Source: an uncultured Prevotellaceae bacterium
GTDB lineage: Bacteria > Bacteroidota > Bacteroidia > Bacteroidales > Muribaculaceae
DNA: 37,721 nucleotides
Reading direction: 5' to 3'
Assembly (NCBI GenBank): GCA_900319525.1
Contig: ONOU01000039.1
Coordinates: forward strand, 1-37,721
In this document: one piece after another, positions 31,909 through 37,721 of the stretch
How positions within the stretch are numbered: position 1 is the stretch's first letter
Layout of the letters: each line of letters opens with the position of its first letter
Position numbers and translations under genes: made by a program
The notes under the pieces: model-generated
Database searches by the model: none
The model's input: only the letters and a program-made list of their open reading frames with translations
Told to the model about the DNA's origin: nothing

Positions 31909-33051
31909 ATGAGTTTTGATGTAATAGAATATAATCTGGTATTGTTCGGATGGATCATCGCCTTCTTGCTTGGACCATTGTTATTGCTAAGGAGTTCAGA
32001 TGAGAAAGTGCATCCCTCTTACCGCAGGGCAATGGTCACATGTGCGCTTGTGATTCTGCTTCTGGGTGTGGAAATCCTGTTCCAGTGGCTGATTCGTTTT
32101 TACTTTGAGTTGAACGACCCGGTGTTGTCGGTGTCAGTTTATCTGCTTGCCTTCTGTATCGCTACATTGCTGTTCACAGCGGGCTTTTGTGCCATGATGG
32201 CGCCTGCATTGATAAGCCGCTCACAGCGCATGATTGCCTGTATAGTAGTTTCGGTATATAGTATATTCCTATTAATCAACTATTTTGTTCCCAATCGTCG
32301 TTTCCAGCTCATAGGCATCCTTGTCGCTTGCGCTCTCTTGTTTATATTCACATGTGTATGCGTTTACAAGGCGATTGTAATCTATCGTCGAGCCATTAAT
32401 GACTTGAGGACCTACTACTCTGACTTTGTTGAGAACCTGATGAGATGGATGCCGGGAGTGGGTGTGAGTATCATGTTGTTCTTATTGACGGCACCGATCA
32501 CCTGTCTGTGCCCCAGATGGGTGGGTGTGAACCAGTTGGCGCTCGGCATCATCATGTTTATCTATACATTTGTCTGCACCATCAATTTTTCGGTGAGCTA
32601 CAACGAGGTTGCAACCGCCTTTAACCAGCCTGATAATCAAGAAGCTGATCATGATGGTAGCCTTGTAACCGATGGCAGCCTTGCCGGTGAGGACCGCTCT
32701 TCTTTGAGCGAGGCCTTGCAGCAGGTCATCCAGGATAAGGAAGTGCGCTGGCGCGATCATGGCGGCTACCGTACGTCTGGATTGACCATTGACCAGGCTG
32801 CACGCGCTATGGGCACCAACCGTAGCTACTTGTCGCGTTACCTGAATGAAGTGCGCCACATGACCTTTTATGAGTGGGTAGCAATTATGCGCATCGATGA
32901 GGCCAAGTCATTGATGCTTGAGAATCGTGATACCAGCATTGAGGAGATTGCTTCCCAGGTGGGCTTCAGCTCCCTGTCAACATTCTCCAGCACGTTCAAG
33001 AAAGTGGTGGGCGAGAGCCCCGTAAAGTGGAAAAACAGCCAGAAGCTTTGA
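31909..33051 (+). CDS. Membrane-bound AraC-family regulator (7 TM helices), paralogue
   Basis: A 380-residue protein. Seven hydrophobic helices lie between residues 8 and 240 (YNLVLFGWIIAFLLGPLLLL, ALVILLLGVEILFQWLI, YLLAFCIATLLFTAGFCAMM, CIVVSVYSIFLLINYFV, IGILVACALLFIFTCVCVY, GVSIMLFLLTAPITCLC, ALGIIMFIYTFVCTINFSV). After an acidic linker comes an AraC-type DNA-binding domain: LTIDQAARAMGTNRSYLSRYL, MTFYEWVAIMRIDEAKSLML and IEEIASQVGFSSLSTFSSTF, ending SPVKWK. It shares its layout with the divergent neighbour, and the two probably arose by duplication. A terminator follows 16 bp after the stop. Confidence 0.88.
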   Translation: MSFDVIEYNLVLFGWIIAFLLGPLLLLRSSDEKVHPSYRRAMVTCALVILLLGVEILFQWLIRFYFELNDPVLSVSVYLLAFCIATLLFTAGFCAMMAPALISRSQRMIACIVVSVYSIFLLINYFVPNRRFQLIGILVACALLFIFTCVCVYKAIVIYRRAINDLRTYYSDFVENLMRWMPGVGVSIMLFLLTAPITCLCPRWVGVNQLALGIIMFIYTFVCTINFSVSYNEVATAFNQPDNQEADHDGSLVTDGSLAGEDRSSLSEALQQVIQDKEVRWRDHGGYRTSGLTIDQAARAMGTNRSYLSRYLNEVRHMTFYEWVAIMRIDEAKSLMLENRDTSIEEIASQVGFSSLSTFSSTFKKVVGESPVKWKNSQKL

Positions 33052-33066
33052 TTTTTGCTTTTATTT

Positions 33067-33098
33067 AAAAAATCCCGATTTCATCGAGGATTTTTGGT
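33067..33098 (+). terminator. Intrinsic terminator after the rightward AraC gene
   Basis: AAAAATCC-CGAT/ATCG-GGATTTTT hairpin followed by further T runs (to about 33110). It could work in both directions. Confidence 0.7.
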
Positions 33099-33206
33099 TT
33101 TTTTGATGGTTCGGAATCGTCAAATAAATCTATATGCAACAATTATTTACAGCCGCCATCATCCAGAGTATTGACAGCGAAGAAAAACGTTGTAAATTTG
33201 CAATTG

Positions 33207-33437
33207 CAATGATGGTCTTAATATGGCTTTTCAATTTGCTGAAAACAATTCGGCTTTAAATTTTATGAATATATTTTTTAAAAAGAACTGTGCAATAATA
33301 ATAATACTAGACAAAAGAAATTAAGTATCCTTTTAAGTGTTAATCGAGTAATTGCCTGGCCGCCACAGCGCCAGCAATGAGAACTAGTTAAGCAAGAATT
33401 ATTTTCAGTCCACCTGTGAAGGTAGACTGATTTTTTG
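33207..33437 (+). ncRNA. Candidate short transcript (small RNA or leader) with a 16-codon reading frame
   Basis: A promoter-like pair (weak ATTG at 33170-33173, 19 nt, TAAATTTG at 33193-33200) precedes a stretch of about 230 nt that ends in a well-formed terminator at 33406-33437. No gene-sized frame lies between. At 33209 a 16-codon frame starts (MMVLIWLFNLLKTIRL, stop at 33257-33259), almost at the predicted transcript start. It could be a small regulatory RNA, an mRNA for a hydrophobic micropeptide, or an attenuated leader of the glycosyltransferase at 33524. No known RNA family is recognised. Confidence 0.4.
33406..33437 (+). terminator. Intrinsic terminator with GTGA tetraloop
   Basis: CAGTC-c-ACCT, loop GTGA (a GNRA type), AGGT-a-GACTG, then ATTTTTTG. 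A textbook rho-independent terminator located 87 bp before the glycosyltransferase start, with no annotated gene upstream of it for 300 bp. Confidence 0.8.
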
Positions 33438-33471
33438 TTTATCAGGTGATTGTCAGACCAAAAAATAGTTG

Positions 33472-33479
33472 TAATTTCG
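33472..33479 (+). promoter_or_regulatory. Near-consensus -7 box for the GT4 gene, with structured leader
   Basis: TAATTTCG (one change from TAnnTTTG) has a weak ATTG 19 nt upstream. The following leader can fold: CCGTCA (33482-33487) with TGACGG (33518-33523, directly before the ATG at 33524), and AGGC with GCCT inside. This would close a hairpin against the start codon. Confidence 0.4.
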
Positions 33480-33523
33480 TGCCGTCATAGGCCTAATCAA
33501 TGCCTGTGAGAGTAACCTGACGG

Positions 33524-34663
33524 ATGATTAACGTTTTTCATATCGTATCTAACAAGCACTGGACCGGCGCCGAGCAGTACACCTATGACCTGGTCGATCG
33601 ACTGCGCAATGATGACGACTTCTATGTCGAGGTCGTGTGCCGCAAGCGCCCTGTTGTGTTAAAGCAGTACCGCAGGCTGGAGATACCAATCTCGATTTTG
33701 CCGCTCAAGGGTGTGACCGATATCGACAGTCCTGTGCGTTTTGCACGCCTGCTGCGCAAGGGCAAGAATATCATACACGTGCACAGCTTCAAGGACGCCT
33801 TCATGGCAGTGATGGCGCGTCGCATCAGCGAGAATCGCGACACGCGTGTCATCGTCAGTGTCCATGGCGTCTATAAGCCCAAGAGCAACTACATGTACAC
33901 CAAGCTGTACAAGTCCATCGACTGCTTTGTGTTCTCATCCCAGATGGCTCGGGATGCCTTCCTGGGCAAAGCCAAGAAACAGTATGCCGACCGTACCGTG
34001 GTCCTCCGCGACAGCGTCTGTGACAGTATGATCGGCACTCAGGTGCCCGACCTGCGTCGTGAACTGGGCATGGATAGCCATCAGGCCCTGATTATGTACC
34101 ATGGCAAGATTGCCCCCGAAAAGGGCATAGAGGCCCTCCTGGGCGCGTTAACCCACGTGGACAAGTCAAGGTATCACCTGGTCATCATTGGCGAAGGACA
34201 GCCCAAATACAAGGCAAAAATCAAAGGCTTTATTGTCGCTGCAGGCATGGTGAACAATGTGAGTCTGCTAGGATTCCGCGACAACATCATGGAGTATCTG
34301 CGTCAAGCCGACTTTGGCATCCTTCCGTCAATTTACCCTGAGGCCTTGGGAATCAGTAACCTGGAGTACATGATGGCTGGAAAGGCGCACATCGCCAGCA
34401 ACAATGGCGCCCAGCCCGAGTATGTCAACGATGGCGTGAACGGCCTGCTTGTGCCTCCTGGCGACGAAAAGGCTCTGGCTACGGCCATCAACCAGCTTAT
34501 CAATGATACTGCCGGACGCTCGCGCATGGGCACGCAGGCGCAAAAGGATTTCCGGGACAATCTGGACTATCCCACTTTCTACCAGAAGATGACCGACCTG
34601 TACCGCCGCCTGCTCGACACCGCGCCCGTGGTTGACATCGACACGCCTCCAGTAAACGACTGA
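33524..34663 (+). CDS. GT4-family glycosyltransferase
   Basis: A 379-residue GT-B-fold enzyme. The acceptor half starts with IVSNKHWTGAEQYTYDL and has IIHVHSFKDAFMAVMARR and VIVSVHGVYKPKSN. The donor half has MYHGKIAPEKGIEALLGAL, YHLVIIGEGQPKYKAKI, VSLLGFRDNIMEYLRQADFG and the E-x7-E-type PEALGISNLEYM, then NGLLVPPGDEKALATAI. These are the hallmarks of retaining GT4 transferases that build envelope glycans from nucleotide sugars. It is a single gene, not within a polysaccharide cluster, and is ended by the terminator at 34716. The acceptor is unknown. Confidence 0.93.
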   Translation: MINVFHIVSNKHWTGAEQYTYDLVDRLRNDDDFYVEVVCRKRPVVLKQYRRLEIPISILPLKGVTDIDSPVRFARLLRKGKNIIHVHSFKDAFMAVMARRISENRDTRVIVSVHGVYKPKSNYMYTKLYKSIDCFVFSSQMARDAFLGKAKKQYADRTVVLRDSVCDSMIGTQVPDLRRELGMDSHQALIMYHGKIAPEKGIEALLGALTHVDKSRYHLVIIGEGQPKYKAKIKGFIVAAGMVNNVSLLGFRDNIMEYLRQADFGILPSIYPEALGISNLEYMMAGKAHIASNNGAQPEYVNDGVNGLLVPPGDEKALATAINQLINDTAGRSRMGTQAQKDFRDNLDYPTFYQKMTDLYRRLLDTAPVVDIDTPPVND

Positions 34664-34715
34664 CAATTCTCGGAGTTTTATTTCAAGAACTCATCAGTAA
34701 TGACAATAGAAAAAT

Positions 34716-34752
34716 GACCGCCAGGGCGATGACGTCCCGGCGGTCGTTTTTT
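34716..34752 (+). terminator. Intrinsic terminator of the GT4 gene
   Basis: GACCGCC (34716-34722) pairs with GGCGGTC (34739-34745), with GGG/CCC inside, followed by GTTTTTT. Confidence 0.85.
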
Positions 34753-34759
34753 AGGTGGG

Positions 34760-34783
34760 TAGGGCAGGGGAGAGCCTGCCCTA
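34760..34783 (-). terminator. Hairpin ending the second Sus-like operon
   Basis: TAGGGCAGG/CCTGCCCTA 9-bp stem with a 6-nt loop, 5 bp past the stop of the leftward lipoprotein gene. It has no long U-tract. Confidence 0.6.
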
Positions 34784-34788
34784 ATTCA

Positions 34789-35676
34789 TTACTCGATCAC
34801 AAACTGATACAGCGTGCAGCGGATGCTCTTGCTACTGCAGTTACCGGCAGCGATCTGGCGATAAGCGCGGCCGATGTACCAGGTCCAGTAGTCGGTGAAC
34901 TCTCCCATCGAACCATTCGACTTGGTGTAGGGCAGCATACCTGTCACCTGACCATTGTTGTCCACGGCAAACAGGCAAACCTCACGACGCTGTGAACCGC
35001 TACTGTTATAGACGGTCTTGCGGATCTTGGTGTACCACCACGACGTGCACTCGCCGAAGCCGATGGGCTCGCCCACGGGCTCATACTCCTTGGTGTCCAG
35101 GTTCTGGACGCCATACTGTACCTTGCCGGTGTAAGGCGTTCCGTCGGCCTCATACAGCAGGTTGATGAACTGCACGCGGCACATCGAGTCGGTATCGAGG
35201 GCCTTGCCGAATTCGGGAGCTGGAGTCATCTCGATGGGGATGGGTGCCTTGTTCAGGTCGTGCACATACAGGCAATAGCGCTTGCCAGCCTCGACCGTCA
35301 CATTCTGGTCATAGACAACCGGGTATTCGTAGATGGGCTCACCCTCTGGGGTTTCGCCAACCTTAACGCGGCTATGAAGCTTGAGGTTCAAAGGACCGGC
35401 ATCAACAGCATAGTAGCGGTTGGTACCACCCGAAGGAACCGTATTGAAAGTGGCCAGGAAGGTAGCGCCATCATTGCCGTACTCAACACCATTGATGTCA
35501 ATGAAGTACATATAATTGGCTGCGCCAGCGGTCACGGGAGCATAGTAGCCAACCTGGACGTAGGCTTTTGCCGACTCGTCAACTGGCTCGGCCATGTAGG
35601 AAACATCCTTCTTGTCACAGGAGCCCATTGTGATAGCCACCAGCAGCAATAATGCTATATATTTGAAAAATTTCAT
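34789..35676 (-). CDS. Surface lipoprotein, third-gene position of a Sus-like locus
   Basis: A 295-residue lipoprotein. The signal peptide ends at lipobox MGSC (Cys20), followed by DKKD, an acidic export-type start. The mature part looks like two beta-sandwich units: about 38-140 (AYVQVGYYAPVTAGAANYMYFIDINGVEYGN ... NLKLHSRVKVG, then YCLYVHDLNKAPIPIEMT) and about 165-290 (CRVQFINLLYEADG ... CTLYQFVIE). The first half resembles DUF4397-type modules. It probably supports substrate capture for the SusC/D pair upstream, from which it is separated by 30 bp. It is not clearly related to the third lipoprotein of the first locus. Confidence 0.75.
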   Translation of the reverse strand: MKFFKYIALLLLVAITMGSCDKKDVSYMAEPVDESAKAYVQVGYYAPVTAGAANYMYFIDINGVEYGNDGATFLATFNTVPSGGTNRYYAVDAGPLNLKLHSRVKVGETPEGEPIYEYPVVYDQNVTVEAGKRYCLYVHDLNKAPIPIEMTPAPEFGKALDTDSMCRVQFINLLYEADGTPYTGKVQYGVQNLDTKEYEPVGEPIGFGECTSWWYTKIRKTVYNSSGSQRREVCLFAVDNNGQVTGMLPYTKSNGSMGEFTDYWTWYIGRAYRQIAAGNCSSKSIRCTLYQFVIE

Positions 35677-35706
35677 AATCTATCGGATTTTAATATCATT
35701 AATAAA

Positions 35707-37593
35707 TTATCTGGAAGTAGGCATATCACCGGGATAGCAGAACCACATGATGGAGCACTGGTAGTCAAGTTCTTGACCGCCAATGGGCAGCAGGGCATCG
35801 AGGTTGCCCTTGTTCCACATATACTCGGAGTTGTAACGCGGGCGCAGGCGGAAGCAAGGCGAACCGTTGTTGTCGGTGTTGAAGGCGCTCTTGCGGCCCT
35901 GTACCTGTGCGGGCTGCAGCCAGAATCCCTTGTAAACCTTGCTGGGATCGGTATCCAGCTTCTGATCAAGGGTTGTCTTGTCCCAGCCGTTGAGGTACTT
36001 GGGATAGTCGCCGGTGTACTGGATGTCATAGAAGTACTTGCGCAGGTCAACCCAGGCCTCGATGGCGCCCCAAGGATAGAGGGCCAGATACTTCTGCATC
36101 ATGATGTGCGACAGCGAGAAATCGCTCTGTGACAGGCCTGCCACGTAGGGACCGTTCAGGTATTCCTGAGCCAAGGCGTTGAAGGTAGCCTTGGTCACAC
36201 GGTCGCCCTGACGGTAGTTGCCGTTCAAGGTACCGGCAACGATATAGCTGGCAGTGAAGTCCATATCGGCCTGCATGGCCTTCTTCCAGGTTTCAAATGC
36301 GTCGCTCTTGCTGCCAAACTTGAACTGTACCTCGGCCAAGTCGAACAGCAGCTCGGCATAGGTGGCCATGATGTACGGGCAGTCGTCGCGATAGATCCAG
36401 TGGCCAGAGCCGTCATAGGTGGAGTTGGACACGGCATTGCGGCCCCAGAACGAGGGAGCGGTGCCGATGGGACCGGTAGCGCCGGTGAAGCCCGAGCCCA
36501 CATAGTACAGGCTGCGCAGTACCTCGCGGTCGCTGATGGTGGCATAGTTGCTGCTGTCGGTCGTGGCCAGCTTCACGAGGCGGCGCGGGTCAAAGTGACC
36601 TGCATCGGGCAGGGTGTCGCTGGTGATCTGCTTGTCGAGCAGCTGGTAAGGATAGTGTTGGCGATTGAGCTCAAGGGTGTCCTCGGTCTGGATGTAGTTA
36701 CCCTGCTCGTCATACTTGCGGATGGTACCCGTGAACAGCTGCACGGCATAGTCATGCTGGAAGTAGCTGTAGCTCAGGTTGCCACGGTAGGGGCCCCAGA
36801 AGTTGTTGTAGCCGCTCTCGGCCGCGTCGGCACCACCACCGGCAACCTTCAGGGTGGCGTTGTCATCGTTGCTGGCAAAGGCCTTGCTCACAGCCTCAAG
36901 GAACTCATTGTAGTACTTCTCCTTGAAGTCACGCTTGTTGGTCAACGAGGCCAGGTTGCGGGCAATCACTGCATAGCAGAACTTCACCCACTTGTCCTTG
37001 TCGCCACCGTAGATGTAGTCGTTGTTCTTGATGCGGTTGCCATAGGCCGAGTTGTCTTCCATCTGCAGGTACTCGATAGCCTTGTAGGCCCACTCGCGCA
37101 CCTGGGGATAGATGTCATACTGGTAGTCATACTGATGGTCGAGACGACCTGCCTCATAGGCTTGCTTCATGGGCGCCTCACCATTCACCTTGGTGAGCAG
37201 GTCCCATGAGAATGCCTTCATGGCCATGCCGATGCCGGCCAGCGTCCAGTTCTCGGCCTCAACACTCTGGTTGATCATGTTCTCCAGGTTCATACCCTGG
37301 TTCCAGTAAACCATGCGCCATGCTTCACCACCGGCATCGCTGGCCTTGGTGTAGTAGTGGTTGGCAAAGTTGGTGTAACTCGAGGTACCCATCATCTGGG
37401 TGAGCGGAGCAATGGCACGCAAGTCCCAGTAGATGCCCTGATAGGCCTGCTGGATACCTGCCAGGTAGAGGTAACCCTCCACATAGTCAGGGGCGTCGGT
37501 GTTCTTGTTCACATCCAGGTAGTCGTCACAGGATGTCAATCCCAACGTCACGCAAGCCAGCGCACACAGTATAATTGATTTGAATGATTTCAT
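35707..37593 (-). CDS. SusD-like outer-membrane lipoprotein, SusD_2-type
   Basis: A 628-residue protein with a lipoprotein signal (LTSC, Cys22, then DDYLDVNKNTDAPDYV, the standard SusD opening). Typical segments are YLYLAGIQQAYQGIYWDLRA, WRMVYWNQGMNLENMINQS, IGMAMKAFSWDLLTKVNGEAP, KWVKFCYAVIARNLASLTN, YIMATYAELLFDLAEVQFK and LALYPWGAIEAWVDLRKY. The order fits the SusD_2 group rather than the classical SusD of the first locus. It is longer than usual (about 500-550), with an extended C-terminus. The transporter partner should lie to the right of the window. The same hairpin element as in the first locus precedes it. Confidence 0.93.
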   Translation of the reverse strand: MKSFKSIILCALACVTLGLTSCDDYLDVNKNTDAPDYVEGYLYLAGIQQAYQGIYWDLRAIAPLTQMMGTSSYTNFANHYYTKASDAGGEAWRMVYWNQGMNLENMINQSVEAENWTLAGIGMAMKAFSWDLLTKVNGEAPMKQAYEAGRLDHQYDYQYDIYPQVREWAYKAIEYLQMEDNSAYGNRIKNNDYIYGGDKDKWVKFCYAVIARNLASLTNKRDFKEKYYNEFLEAVSKAFASNDDNATLKVAGGGADAAESGYNNFWGPYRGNLSYSYFQHDYAVQLFTGTIRKYDEQGNYIQTEDTLELNRQHYPYQLLDKQITSDTLPDAGHFDPRRLVKLATTDSSNYATISDREVLRSLYYVGSGFTGATGPIGTAPSFWGRNAVSNSTYDGSGHWIYRDDCPYIMATYAELLFDLAEVQFKFGSKSDAFETWKKAMQADMDFTASYIVAGTLNGNYRQGDRVTKATFNALAQEYLNGPYVAGLSQSDFSLSHIMMQKYLALYPWGAIEAWVDLRKYFYDIQYTGDYPKYLNGWDKTTLDQKLDTDPSKVYKGFWLQPAQVQGRKSAFNTDNNGSPCFRLRPRYNSEYMWNKGNLDALLPIGGQELDYQCSIMWFCYPGDMPTSR

Positions 37594-37600
37594 ATCTTTT

Positions 37601-37708
37601 TTAAGTTTTTAGTTGTTAGTTGTTAGTTTTAAGTATGGTTTGTATCGCCTGTAACTGTATCGTCATTTGGTAATATTACTTACAACTTAAAACTTACAAC
37701 TTAAAACT
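37601..37708 (-). repeat. Hairpin element upstream of the second susD (copy B)
   Basis: Arms at 37601-37635 and 37677-37708, made of AAGTTTTTAG/TTAGTTTTAAGTA and TACTTACAACTTAAAACT. The loop contains TGTATCGCCTG and GGTAATATTAC and aligns with copy A (2521-2628) at about 80% identity. It lies 7 bp before the susD_2 start and probably follows a susC gene outside the window. Confidence 0.65.
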
Positions 37709-37721
37709 CAGTTTAACCTTA

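Noticed and set aside
33406-33437. Riboswitch upstream of the GT4 gene
   Set aside because: Only a simple terminator hairpin is visible; no aptamer-like conserved junction is recognisable.
1-37721. tRNA, rRNA, CRISPR arrays, prophage or IS elements
   Set aside because: No cloverleaf, spacer-repeat array, integrase or transposase was found on either strand by eye.

Overview
The window looks like chromosomal DNA from a gut-type member of the order Bacteroidales, in the Muribaculaceae/Prevotellaceae range. The evidence is: two SusC/SusD-type loci, lipoproteins with acidic residues after the lipobox cysteine, a DUF4923-like lipoprotein, starts without Shine-Dalgarno sequences, and many upstream boxes of the Bacteroidetes form TTTG-N18-23-TAnnTTTG. 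No tRNA, rRNA, CRISPR array, IS element or phage gene was seen.

Layout. (1) 1-6.4 kb: a leftward operon of a SusC-type TonB-dependent transporter, a SusD lipoprotein and a third lipoprotein, closed by a terminator. The transporter carries a coiled coil and an OmpA-like domain after its last barrel strand, and its reading frame is broken by an apparent deletion of about 29 nt. (2) 6.7-12.8 kb: a TrmH-family RNA methyltransferase diverges from nadA, a glutathione peroxidase, leuS and rdgB. The gap between the divergent genes holds a cluster of DnaA-box-like 9-mers. (3) 12.8-22.9 kb: mixed accessory genes. These are a TPR membrane regulator, two small secreted proteins, a GH3-family enzyme followed by an LtaS-type membrane phosphotransferase, a secreted protein, a DUF4923-like lipoprotein and a glycosyltransferase. 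(4) 22.9-28.6 kb: a compact leftward housekeeping operon ybeY-mnmG-apt-uvrC-nadK with two consensus parS sites, one inside uvrC and one between mnmG and apt. (5) 29.0-30.5 kb: an NfeD/SPFH membrane pair. (6) 30.7-33.1 kb: two divergent paralogous 7-TM AraC regulators. (7) 33.1-34.7 kb: a possible short terminated transcript, then a GT4 glycosyltransferase. (8) 34.8-37.7 kb: the downstream part of a second Sus-like locus (a SusD_2-type protein and a lipoprotein); its SusC partner should lie beyond the right edge.

Most notable points: the SusC-OmpA fusion; a hairpin element of the same sequence in the susC-susD gap of the first locus and upstream of the unrelated susD of the second; two parS sites plus a DnaA-box-like cluster, which suggest the window is near the replication origin; and a possible small RNA or leader at about 33.2-33.4 kb. 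Coding calls rest on reading the translations by eye; no database search was run.
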